A stretch of 6,055 nucleotides of DNA from Promethearchaeota archaeon (GCA_014729315.1 WJKD01000394.1:1-6055), one strand, 5' to 3'; counted from the stretch's first letter, positions 1 to 5,673 are shown. Notes: generated by a model not told the origin, from the sequence alone. Numbers and translations are program-made.

Positions 1-1
1 G

Positions 2-1363
2 AATGTAATTAAAACATTTTTTAAACGTCTAAATATTAATCTTAAAGAGTATTTATCCGAAGATTTAAAAGAACACCAAGAAGAAATAATAAAAGACGCT
101 ACTTTTATCCTGGAAGACAATATCGTAGGAAATGTAGCTAAATTTGGTGGTGAAATTGACAAAAATAAGGAAAAATTCGAAAAATTTGTTGAGGATGCAG
201 AGAACTTATTAGAAGAAGAGAAGTTCCAAGATCTGAATAAAGAACTGAAGCATTTTCTCAAGGATTACAAAAAGATGGCTAAAAAATTAATTAAAACAGT
301 GTGTCTTGCGATAATCCCCGTAAAAGAAATGCCCTGGGTTAGGATAAACTTCTGTACGATTCCTCGCATAGTATTAGAGAGAGACGGTGAACTTAAGTTT
401 GTAGAAGATGGAATAGCATATTACGGTGAAATCAATTGTAAATTGTCCAAATCAGTGATATATGGAAAAATTAAAGACGAAGAACCGCTCTTCGCTCCTT
501 TAATGGGAGAAATTGATCTCGAGAAAATCGATAATAATGAGGAAAATAACCCTAAAGACGATCCAGAAAATCTTTCATATATTAGATCCATTATTAAAAG
601 TTTAGATTCTCCCAGCATAAAAAGTCACTTGGCTAAATACCACGAAGGATATCAACGACACGGCGATCCTATCTGCGATTTTCTTATGGGAAAAAGCGAG
701 TTACTAAATTCTATGAGTAAATTGGTTAATGGGATGGATTCTGGGAGGCTTGACTCAGAGATTGCGTTATCAGGAATAGTTATCCCTCAACCAGGAAAAA
801 ATACGAGTATAGTCCTTGTGATAGACGAGGGAAAGGAACCCAATAGATACTCAAGATGTTTTGAAGGAGTGCTTAGGCTCTCTGCAGCTTGCTGCGAAGC
901 TCCAGCACAAAGCACAGAAGATACTCAGGGCTCTACACAACCCGAGTCTTCTATTCGAACGCCAGGAGGACAAGAACTAAAAGAATGGACCGCAGAGGAA
1001 TTAGCCGAGGAAGCACAAAAACGGCAAAGTAACCTTCCCCCCAACATGGAATTGTGGGACCAAGAGAGTTTGCAAAAAATGTCAGAAGAACGTTCTAGCG
1101 GAATTCCCGAGGGGATGGACGTTTGGACCGAAGAGGAATTACAGGAATTGTCTAAAAAACGGCAAGGAGGTTTAGACATCCCAGAATGGAAACCTGATGA
1201 CAATCTAATCGAATGTGCTAACTGTGGATACAGTCTGAGACCTGGATGGGATGAATGTCCTGTATGTAATACCCCTGTAGCAGAACAAACACCTACGAAA
1301 GAAGAACCCAATGAAACCGAAGATAGTGGCTCCTTAGAGGATGGAGAAGAAGAGATTCAATAA
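2..1363 (+). CDS. Partial protein with charged helical N-part, 23-residue Trp repeats and C-terminal zinc ribbon
   Basis: The frame is open from the left edge, so the gene begins outside the window; 453 residues are visible. The ATG at 275 is probably internal, because the 91 codons before it also look coding, being rich in Lys, Glu and Leu like an amphipathic or coiled-coil helix. Counting from the Met at 275, residues 1-80 look like mixed strands, and about 160-207 like a second small sheet domain (GIVIPQPGKN, then SIVLVID). Residues 210-235 form a Ser/Thr/Pro/Gln-rich linker. Tryptophans 238, 261 and 284 start 23-residue repeats. Cys314, 317, 328 and 331 form a CxxC-10-CxxC zinc ribbon, followed by an acidic tail. 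No signal peptide or membrane helix is visible. I do not recognise the family. An adaptor or scaffold role is possible but unsupported. The downstream GTPase gene lies 308 bases away, so a shared operon is unlikely. Confidence 0.85.
   Translation, partial: NVIKTFFKRLNINLKEYLSEDLKEHQEEIIKDATFILEDNIVGNVAKFGGEIDKNKEKFEKFVEDAENLLEEEKFQDLNKELKHFLKDYKKMAKKLIKTVCLAIIPVKEMPWVRINFCTIPRIVLERDGELKFVEDGIAYYGEINCKLSKSVIYGKIKDEEPLFAPLMGEIDLEKIDNNEENNPKDDPENLSYIRSIIKSLDSPSIKSHLAKYHEGYQRHGDPICDFLMGKSELLNSMSKLVNGMDSGRLDSEIALSGIVIPQPGKNTSIVLVIDEGKEPNRYSRCFEGVLRLSAACCEAPAQSTEDTQGSTQPESSIRTPGGQELKEWTAEELAEEAQKRQSNLPPNMELWDQESLQKMSEERSSGIPEGMDVWTEEELQELSKKRQGGLDIPEWKPDDNLIECANCGYSLRPGWDECPVCNTPVAEQTPTKEEPNETEDSGSLEDGEEEIQ
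986..1189 (+). repeat. Tandem 23-residue protein repeats marked by Trp
   Basis: Within the first gene, tryptophan codons recur at 986, 1055 and 1124, exactly 69 bases apart, and a fourth Trp (PEW) comes 63 bases later at 1187. The protein units align as W, then T or D, x, E, E or S, L, about six residues, R, about four residues, P, and in the first two units x, N or G, M. The DNA has diverged but the pattern is intact, so this is an old duplication kept at protein level. Each unit looks like one short helix followed by a Pro turn. The third unit is two residues shorter and leads straight into the zinc ribbon. Confidence 0.85.
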
Positions 1364-1417
1364 TTACCACATTGACAGGTACTAATTTAATATTAATTTG
1401 AACTTGTTATTAACGAA

Positions 1418-1431
1418 AATCATTAATGATT
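1418..1431. repeat. Perfect 14-base palindrome (candidate operator)
   Basis: AATCATTAATGATT is identical to its own reverse complement and lies 55 bases after the stop of the first gene. Perfect symmetry over 14 bases suits a homodimeric DNA-binding protein, but AT-rich DNA yields such sites by chance, and it lies about 100 bases before the nearest good TATA box. A binding-site role is inference. Confidence 0.35.
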
Positions 1432-1446
1432 CTAGTGAATTTGAGA

Positions 1447-1467
1447 TTATTCTTTACTTTTTTGTTT
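1447..1467 (+). terminator. T-rich tract, possible terminator of the first gene
   Basis: The tract reads TTATTCTTTACTTTTTTGTT and includes a run of six T. Archaeal intrinsic termination often uses oligo-T tracts with no hairpin. It lies 83 bases after the stop codon at 1363, which would give a fairly long 3' untranslated tail. No stable hairpin precedes it. Confidence 0.35.
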
Positions 1468-1530
1468 AATACACTGAGAGCAAATTTAAATTATTTCAAT
1501 TTTTAAGAAGAACCATGAAACTCCATTACC

Positions 1531-1540
1531 TATATATAAA
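1531..1540 (+). promoter_or_regulatory. TATA-like box upstream of the Arf-like GTPase gene
   Basis: The sequence TATATATAAA is the best TATA match in this intergenic region. With usual archaeal spacing, transcription would start near 1556-1562, leaving a leader of roughly 110 bases before the TTG at 1672. The bases just upstream (CCATTACC) are not the purine-rich BRE expected of a strong archaeal promoter. A weaker AT box near 1563-1573 and the AATTAATT run near 1650 are alternatives, the latter giving a nearly leaderless transcript. Confidence 0.45.
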
Positions 1541-1644
1541 ATGCTGCTAATTATGTGGCCGCAAATATATATTAAGAAGAATGATGGAATTAGGAATTTT
1601 ATTCAAAATGTTTTTTAGTAATTTCTTATTTTGACACTTAAGAG

Positions 1645-1674
1645 AATTAATTAATTAACTTGACCAATTAATTG
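1645..1674. repeat. AATTAATT-type palindromic run reaching the GTPase start codon
   Basis: AATTAATTAATTAA (1645-1658) is followed after six bases by the palindrome CAATTAATTG (1665-1674), whose last three bases are the TTG start codon. It could be a repressor site, or an AT-rich initiator or TATA region for a near-leaderless transcript. The low complexity of the sequence makes both readings weak. Confidence 0.3.
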
Positions 1675-2727
1675 TTAAAACACATTTTCCTTTTTAAAGG
1701 CAAAGACCTACAAGAGCTCACTCAATTAAACATTTTTTGCTATCCTTCAGACATTATCGAAGCTGAAAATACTAATTTAATTAACAAAATTATTTATGGA
1801 CATGATAATGCTGAGCTCGTTAGTAACTACAAGAATTGGAACGGAAAAAAAGAAAATCATTTATTGCAGTCTGATAGTCCAGTAGCTCAGATAATTGATG
1901 GAATGAATATATATACAATTTCTATTGGCAAAAATATGATTTCAGGATTAATTTTCGAAAAAGAGGATAATCCTTATGACTATAAAGACTGTTTTTTAGA
2001 GACTATTCACGAATTACTAACTCAGGAAAATGGGTTTGATTTTGAAAACGAAAACGATGTAGAGAATTTTTTAATAACTGCTTTTATCGATATTAGACGA
2101 TACGGGGACGAACATGTCGAGAAATATCCAGAGACAGAATTCTTTTACGACGAATCTTTTGTGAAGATTTTTTTATTCGGAATTGATGATGTAGGCAAGA
2201 CTTCTTTGGTTCGACGTTTTAAAACTGGGAAATATAATGATAATTATTTCATTCCAACCAAACAATTTAATATAGAATATTTACAAATTACCACAGAATC
2301 ACCCGAGATTCAACCAGAATCTAATGCTGAGTCGACACTTCTCAATTGTGCGTTCTGGGATATGCCAGGTCAGCGATCTTTTCGAAAAAAATGGTTAGTG
2401 GGCCTTCAAGAATCAAATGTCCTTGTCTTCATGATTGATGTTGCCAATCAACGAAGATTTAAAGAGTCAAAACAAGAATTTTGGAGAATTATCAATAGAT
2501 ACGAATTAGTTAATGTGCCTGTTTTAATTTTAGCTAATAAAATTGATTTAGTAAACGATTCCAAAACTAAAAAAAATAACGAACACATAAAAAGACTTCG
2601 AGCTGAAATTATGGATTATTTTGAATTCGATAAACTTGAAAATCGAAAGTGGATCTTGTTATTCACTTCGATAAAAACGAAATACAACTTGAAAAAAGTG
2701 CTAAGAAATATAATTAAATTAGCTTAG
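1672..2727 (+). CDS. Arf-like small GTPase with an N-terminal longin/roadblock-like domain
   Basis: A GTP-binding switch protein of the Ras superfamily, closest to Arf. P-loop GIDDVGKTS is at residues 170-178. Switch I is IPTKQFNIE (194-202), matching the Arf pattern IPTxGFNVE, with Thr196 as the Mg-binding threonine. G3 is WDMPGQ (229-234), base specificity NKID (289-292), and G5-like TSIK (332-335). Arf1 has WDVGGQ, so one Gly is Pro here. The interswitch (203-228) is about 15 residues longer than in Arf1 and acidic. Residues 1-160 replace the short Arf N-terminal helix. They begin with a strand (LKHIFLF) and contain a GLIFEKEDNPYDY segment, resembling a longin or roadblock-type alpha/beta domain; that assignment is tentative. 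Translation starts at TTG directly after an in-frame TAA. The next in-frame starts (TTG for residue 65, ATG for residue 78) would destroy this domain. No Shine-Dalgarno site is seen. It is probably cytosolic or membrane-peripheral, and its partners are unknown. Confidence 0.9.
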   Translation: MLKHIFLFKGKDLQELTQLNIFCYPSDIIEAENTNLINKIIYGHDNAELVSNYKNWNGKKENHLLQSDSPVAQIIDGMNIYTISIGKNMISGLIFEKEDNPYDYKDCFLETIHELLTQENGFDFENENDVENFLITAFIDIRRYGDEHVEKYPETEFFYDESFVKIFLFGIDDVGKTSLVRRFKTGKYNDNYFIPTKQFNIEYLQITTESPEIQPESNAESTLLNCAFWDMPGQRSFRKKWLVGLQESNVLVFMIDVANQRRFKESKQEFWRIINRYELVNVPVLILANKIDLVNDSKTKKNNEHIKRLRAEIMDYFEFDKLENRKWILLFTSIKTKYNLKKVLRNIIKLA

Positions 2728-2728
2728 A

Positions 2729-2752
2729 TTTTACTTTCAGTTTTTCTTTCTT
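2729..2752 (+). terminator. T-rich tract after the GTPase gene
   Basis: Immediately after the TAG stop the coding strand is T-rich, with TTTT, TTT, TTTTT and TTT runs broken by single other bases and no hairpin. This suits archaeal oligo-T termination. It runs directly into the TATA-like box assigned to the next gene, so one transcript may end where the next promoter begins, or some transcripts may read through. Confidence 0.5.
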
Positions 2753-2760
2753 ATATATAA
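2751..2760 (+). promoter_or_regulatory. TATA-like box upstream of the V4R gene
   Basis: TTATATATAA is followed by an A-rich stretch. Transcription would start near 2777-2785, giving a leader of about 45-50 bases before the ATG at 2829. The box is its own reverse complement. A second AT-rich candidate (TTTATTATTATTT, about 2787-2799) would give a short or absent leader. No Shine-Dalgarno site precedes the ATG. Confidence 0.4.
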
Positions 2761-2828
2761 AAAAAATTAAATACGTAAGTAAATAATTTATTATTATTTG
2801 GGATTTTACAAAAACGAGATTAGATACT

Positions 2829-3428
2829 ATGTCAAAACGATTTAAAAAATCTAAGAAAGACGACCAAATTATGGTCGACGAGAAAAAAGGGCATTTGTAC
2901 TTAGGAGACAAGGACTTACGCCTTTTGATGTTACGACCCATCGACTTAATTGAATTTACGGAGTTTGCTGGCGCAAATTCAGAGGACATTATTATTTGGG
3001 TGGGCAAACAATTAGCAAAGTATTTTATGGAAAAACTATATCCTGCGATGGATTTAACCACTGAAGATCTTTCTACTAAAAAAATCATTATTAACAATGT
3101 ATTAGAGACTTTACAGAATATCGGTTACGGCTTAATACACTCAACTATAAAAAAAGAATTTATTATGGTCTCTGTTGAAGAACCTATATCTAAAGAGGAA
3201 AGAGAAAATATTATGGCAAAAAATCTCTGCGTTCTTTATCAAGGCATTTTTAACGGTATTTTAGAAGAACTGGGTTTAGATGCTGATGGGGAAGAAGTAT
3301 CCTGTTATTTATTAGGTGATGCAGCATGTGTATATAGATTTGATCTTTTGGTTGACGAATTTGGTGAGGAAGATATCGACGAAGATGCAGAATCAACTCA
3401 CATTTCGAACTTTTTGAAAACCCTTTAA
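2829..3428 (+). CDS. V4R-domain protein (Bet3/TRAPP-like fold)
   Basis: A 199-residue soluble protein that looks like a single V4R (4-vinyl reductase) domain with short tails. The signature is C-terminal: C134 begins a helix (CVLYQGIFNGILEELGLDAD), followed by EVSCYLLGDAACVYRFDLL (156-174). That matches the family pattern of E, then Cys, then GD, then Cys and a final strand, with C159 and C167 the usual conserved pair. V4R domains bind small molecules or metal through such residues and share a fold with Bet3-type TRAPP subunits. The N-terminus is Lys-rich (SKRFKKSKK) and the C-terminus acidic. There is no membrane segment. The ATG at 2829 sits about 20 residues ahead of the domain, and no Shine-Dalgarno site is visible. 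It lies 101 bases after the Arf-like GTPase on the same strand, suggesting a possible partner. The ligand is unknown. Confidence 0.8.
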   Translation: MSKRFKKSKKDDQIMVDEKKGHLYLGDKDLRLLMLRPIDLIEFTEFAGANSEDIIIWVGKQLAKYFMEKLYPAMDLTTEDLSTKKIIINNVLETLQNIGYGLIHSTIKKEFIMVSVEEPISKEERENIMAKNLCVLYQGIFNGILEELGLDADGEEVSCYLLGDAACVYRFDLLVDEFGEEDIDEDAESTHISNFLKTL

Positions 3429-3448
3429 TTATTCTTTCAATTTTTTAC
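3429..3448 (+). terminator. T-rich tract after the V4R gene
   Basis: Directly after the TAA stop the sequence contains TTCTTTCAATTTTTTAC, including a run of six T. This is the same style of T-tract stop as that following the GTPase gene. It lies in the convergent gap between the V4R gene and the minus-strand seven-helix gene. Confidence 0.45.
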
Positions 3449-3462
3449 TATTCCCGATTTAA

Positions 3463-3486
3463 GTATTTTAATCAAATTATAAATAC
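3463..3486. repeat. AT-only inverted repeat in the convergent gap
   Basis: GTATTT (3463-3468) pairs with AAATAC (3481-3486), and the inner TAAT pairs with ATTA after one bulged T, leaving a loop of about three bases. It sits between two convergent genes, so it could form a weak hairpin in either transcript. Apart from the two end pairs it is all A-T, so stability is low and the role uncertain. Confidence 0.3.
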
Positions 3487-3544
3487 AGCTTAGTCTTAGT
3501 AACACTTTTGGGTGAAATATCCAGCGAGTTAATAGTTCATGTCA

Positions 3545-4270
3545 TCATTTCTCAAAAAAAAGTTTCTCCACCCACTTAGGTAATGTGAATCCCATATAAA
3601 ACTCAATTGAGCTAGAGATGAGTATTATCCTTGTTAGCGCTACTAAAATCGGGTCTAATGCGCCTATACTGGAATCTAAAATCGCCCCCAAGGTAAACGA
3701 AATGAACGCTGTGAGAAGTAACTTACCTTTTAGTTTTAATTTTTTGTCTTCGGATTTTAAAGATTCACGAGAGAAAATTACACCTGTTATAAACATGATC
3801 ACAATCGTACTAATTAATAAGATTTGAATTAATAGCCCAAATTCAACTTGAAATGGACCAATGAATTTTCCTATTTCGTCGATATCGGTTAATAGCAAAT
3901 AGAAGAATAAAAGTTCGAAAATAATCCCAAAAACCAAAAAAAGCCCCAAAATTAATTTTTGCTTATTTTTGTATACCAAATCGGTAAAAGCAGTTAACCA
4001 ACATAAAAGAATCACGGGAATAAACACATTTCCTATAATAAAATATAATTCTGCGCTAAGAGGGGTGTTTATGATCAGAATTAAAACAAAACTTATGGAA
4101 TCTGGCATCCAAGGGTTTGCTAAACCGATCCAAGTTATTCCTACCAAAATATAATCTCTTGTTTTATGTTCAAAATACTTTGATAAAATTCTTGATCCCA
4201 CAACTACTGAAATCATCACATAAATAAGACTAAAACTACCTTGCATTAAATCAATTAATTCAAGAGCCAT
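3545..4270 (-). CDS. Seven-helix integral membrane protein, function unknown
   Basis: A 241-residue hydrophobic protein with about seven membrane helices near residues 11-29, 40-66, 73-98, 105-127, 142-166, 183-203 and 207-228. Basic loops (KYFEHKTRD after helix 1, KNKQK after helix 3, the Lys-rich 169-183 segment after helix 5, and the PKWVEKLFFEK tail) place the N-terminus outside and the C-terminus inside by the positive-inside rule. Helix 6 leads to LDSSIGALDP, and helix 7 ends IEFYMGFTLPKW. This end resembles the seven-helix sensor region found ahead of kinase domains in some archaeal proteins, but no kinase or other effector domain follows. It is unlike a transporter of known family. 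The start is ATG at 4270 without a clear Shine-Dalgarno site. It lies 172 bases downstream of the M19 peptidase gene with a terminator-like element between, so it is probably transcribed separately. Confidence 0.8.
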   Translation of the reverse strand: MALELIDLMQGSFSLIYVMISVVVGSRILSKYFEHKTRDYILVGITWIGLANPWMPDSISFVLILIINTPLSAELYFIIGNVFIPVILLCWLTAFTDLVYKNKQKLILGLFLVFGIIFELLFFYLLLTDIDEIGKFIGPFQVEFGLLIQILLISTIVIMFITGVIFSRESLKSEDKKLKLKGKLLLTAFISFTLGAILDSSIGALDPILVALTRIILISSSIEFYMGFTLPKWVEKLFFEK

Positions 4271-4323
4271 AGATTCTATCTCAATGTTTTGGTTGATTCT
4301 CTTATTTAAAGTTAACAGAAGAG

Positions 4324-4338
4324 AAACATGATATGTTT
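4324..4338. repeat. Inverted repeat AAACAT-GAT-ATGTTT upstream of the seven-helix gene
   Basis: Six-base arms flank a three-base spacer, 54-68 bases upstream of the start at 4270. It falls about where the transcript would begin if the AT box near 4349-4358 is used, a position where a dimeric repressor could act. Chance occurrence is possible in DNA this AT-rich. Confidence 0.35.
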
Positions 4339-4358
4339 TATTTTTCGACTATTTAAGG
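4331..4358 (-). promoter_or_regulatory. Candidate promoter of the seven-helix membrane protein gene
   Basis: Read on the minus strand, CCTTAAATAG (4358-4349) and AAAATAAAACATAT (4344-4331) are two TATA-like candidates. Their leaders would be roughly 55 and 40 bases. Neither is a perfect match, and the choice cannot be made from sequence alone. Confidence 0.3.
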
Positions 4359-4385
4359 TTTTTCTTTCTCTCTTTCAATTTAATT

Positions 4386-4404
4386 ATAAAAAAAGAGAAA
4401 TTTC
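4386..4404 (-). terminator. Terminator-like element after the M19 peptidase gene
   Basis: On the minus strand the short palindrome AGAAATTTCT is followed by CTTTTTTTAT, with seven T at 4394-4388. It lies 39-57 bases after the peptidase stop at 4443. A T7 tract is typical of archaeal intrinsic stops. The palindrome is too AT-rich and short to be a strong hairpin. Confidence 0.5.
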
Positions 4405-4442
4405 TTTATTAGATGGTCTTTTTTAACGGAAAGTGGGCAATT

Positions 4443-5570
4443 TCATCCGACAATGTCTTTAAAAATACGAAGAAAGTTCTCGCCACTTATTTTTTTTATT
4501 TCTTGAGTAGAATAACCTCGAGAGATCAGACCTTCAATTAAGTTAGGAAAATCTTGATATTCCTCAAATTTATTCATCTTGTATGCAAATGATCCTCCAT
4601 GTTCAGGGCCCATACCTAACTTGCTTAGGAAGTCGTCCAACTTTTTTGCGAGTTTCGAAGGGAGAGATTGACCGTAATAGTCGCTACCTATGCCCACATG
4701 TTCTATCCCTGCAAGATTTATAATATAATCAATATGATCCAACCACTCATCTATTAAGGGTTGAAACTTATCACTTATAAATCCTTGAATTGTTAAAACT
4801 CCAATAAATCCACCGCTATTAGCAATTGATTTTATCAAATCATCACTTTTTGCTCTTGGATGAGAATATATATTAGCTGCCGATGTATGTGTAGCCATTA
4901 TAGGGTCTTCTGAAGCTCGTACTGCATCTTCTGTTGTTTTTGGACCGCAATGAGACACATCAATAACTATTCCTTTTTGATTCATCCGATTTATAACTTC
5001 TTCACCAAATTGGGTTAATCCTCGATCTCGTCGAGCTAGACAACCCGTCCCGATCGAATTTCGGGTATTGAGCGTCAGTTGCATGATTCTTATTCCCATC
5101 ATATAAAAAAGATCCACCATCTCGAGATCTTCTTTTATTGGCCCCAGATCCTGCAAATTTATAATTATCCCTTTCTGATTATGTTCAGCAGCTTGATATA
5201 TATCTTCTGCTCTTAAGATCTTTCGAAAAAAGTCTTTTCTATTATCTAAAAGGTGGGTTAAAAAAGCAAAATTATGAAATATGCCTTCAAAAGTGTAAGG
5301 CTTCTCATAAATTGGACCGACCGTCCAGCTAACGCAAGATACCTTACATTGGTTCCACGCTTGCTTATATTTTTTAAAATAATTATCATCTACGACTAAT
5401 TTATGAGCAAAAGTCATTATGATTTCTTGTACAATTCTCCAAGGATCCATACCTCCATTTAATTTTCTTTCGCTTTCATCAATTAAATCTTCTGTCCATA
5501 GGATAGGACCATGACTAAGCGCGTCAATAATAATGCTTTCTTCTAATAAATCGCGCTGTTTTTCTTCCAT
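4443..5570 (-). CDS. Peptidase M19 (membrane dipeptidase) family protein with altered metal site
   Basis: A 375-residue alpha/beta-barrel metallohydrolase homologue, close to the usual family length. M19 enzymes hydrolyse dipeptides, including some with a D-residue, using two zinc ions. Recognisable parts are MVDLFYMMGIRIMQLTLNTRN (split: MVDLFYMMG, then IRIMQLTLN; 151-168), DVSH (204-207), ATHTSA (226-231), SHPRAKSDD (236-244), GIGSDYYG (293-300) and the C-terminal SGENFLRIF (362-370). H207 and H228 keep the 21-residue spacing of zinc ligands H198 and H219 of renal dipeptidase, and D297 matches its D288. The HxD pair near the N-terminus is replaced by DALSH (16-20), and the bridging Glu appears to be Gln140. 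There is no signal peptide, so it is probably cytoplasmic despite the family name. The ATG at 5570 precedes the family's first strand (SIIIDAL); no strong Shine-Dalgarno site is visible. The gene may be a divergent peptidase or have another substrate. Confidence 0.9.
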   Translation of the reverse strand: MEEKQRDLLEESIIIDALSHGPILWTEDLIDESERKLNGGMDPWRIVQEIIMTFAHKLVVDDNYFKKYKQAWNQCKVSCVSWTVGPIYEKPYTFEGIFHNFAFLTHLLDNRKDFFRKILRAEDIYQAAEHNQKGIIINLQDLGPIKEDLEMVDLFYMMGIRIMQLTLNTRNSIGTGCLARRDRGLTQFGEEVINRMNQKGIVIDVSHCGPKTTEDAVRASEDPIMATHTSAANIYSHPRAKSDDLIKSIANSGGFIGVLTIQGFISDKFQPLIDEWLDHIDYIINLAGIEHVGIGSDYYGQSLPSKLAKKLDDFLSKLGMGPEHGGSFAYKMNKFEEYQDFPNLIEGLISRGYSTQEIKKISGENFLRIFKDIVG

Positions 5571-5580
5571 TTAATCCATC

Positions 5581-5606
5581 TTTTAAAAATTCAGTTAAAA
5601 ATATTG
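5581..5606 (-). promoter_or_regulatory. Candidate promoter of the M19 peptidase gene
   Basis: On the minus strand AATATTTTTAAC (5606-5595) and ATTTTTAAAA (5590-5581) lie 11-36 bases before the ATG at 5570. The farther box is at the right distance for a leaderless or nearly leaderless transcript, which would fit the lack of a Shine-Dalgarno site. Confidence 0.35.
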
Positions 5607-5673
5607 TGTTTTAATCTAAGATTGTATTTTTTTTAATAAATGTTTTAATGAGGAACGATTTTTAAATTCAACT

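Larger units (their letters stand above)
1364..1671. other. Intergenic region of 308 bases, very AT-rich
   Basis: No supportable gene lies here on either strand. In order it holds a perfect 14-base palindrome (1418-1431), a T-rich tract (1447-1467) that could end the first gene's transcript, a strong TATA-like box (1531-1540), a second weaker AT box (about 1563-1573), and AATTAATT-type palindromic sequence running up to the GTPase start. An ATG-initiated run of 17 codons (1581-1634) exists but has no independent support. No tRNA or other structured RNA is evident by eye. Confidence 0.7.

Noticed and set aside
421..618. Minus-strand open frame of 65 codons
   Set aside because: It is antisense to the first gene, whose frame has clear protein-level structure; there is no promoter or domain support.
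925..1311. Minus-strand open frame of 128 codons
   Set aside because: It lies wholly inside the first gene, opposite its repeats and zinc ribbon. Its product is Ser/Cys/His/Pro-rich with no domain, as expected of an antisense shadow in a locally more GC-rich gene.
1581..1634. Possible 17-residue leader peptide (MMELGILFKMFFSNFLF) ahead of the GTPase gene
   Set aside because: A short ATG-to-TGA run is expected by chance in AT-rich DNA. It has no Shine-Dalgarno site, no run of a single amino acid suggesting attenuation, and no way to judge conservation here.
2714..3097. Minus-strand open frame of 127 codons
   Set aside because: It overlaps the V4R gene on the opposite strand and extends through the T-tract and TATA region. 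The V4R signature shows which strand is coding.
3618..4154. Two plus-strand open frames of 69 and 61 codons (3618-3827 and 3969-4154)
   Set aside because: Both are antisense to the seven-helix membrane protein, whose regular helices and charged loops identify the true coding strand.
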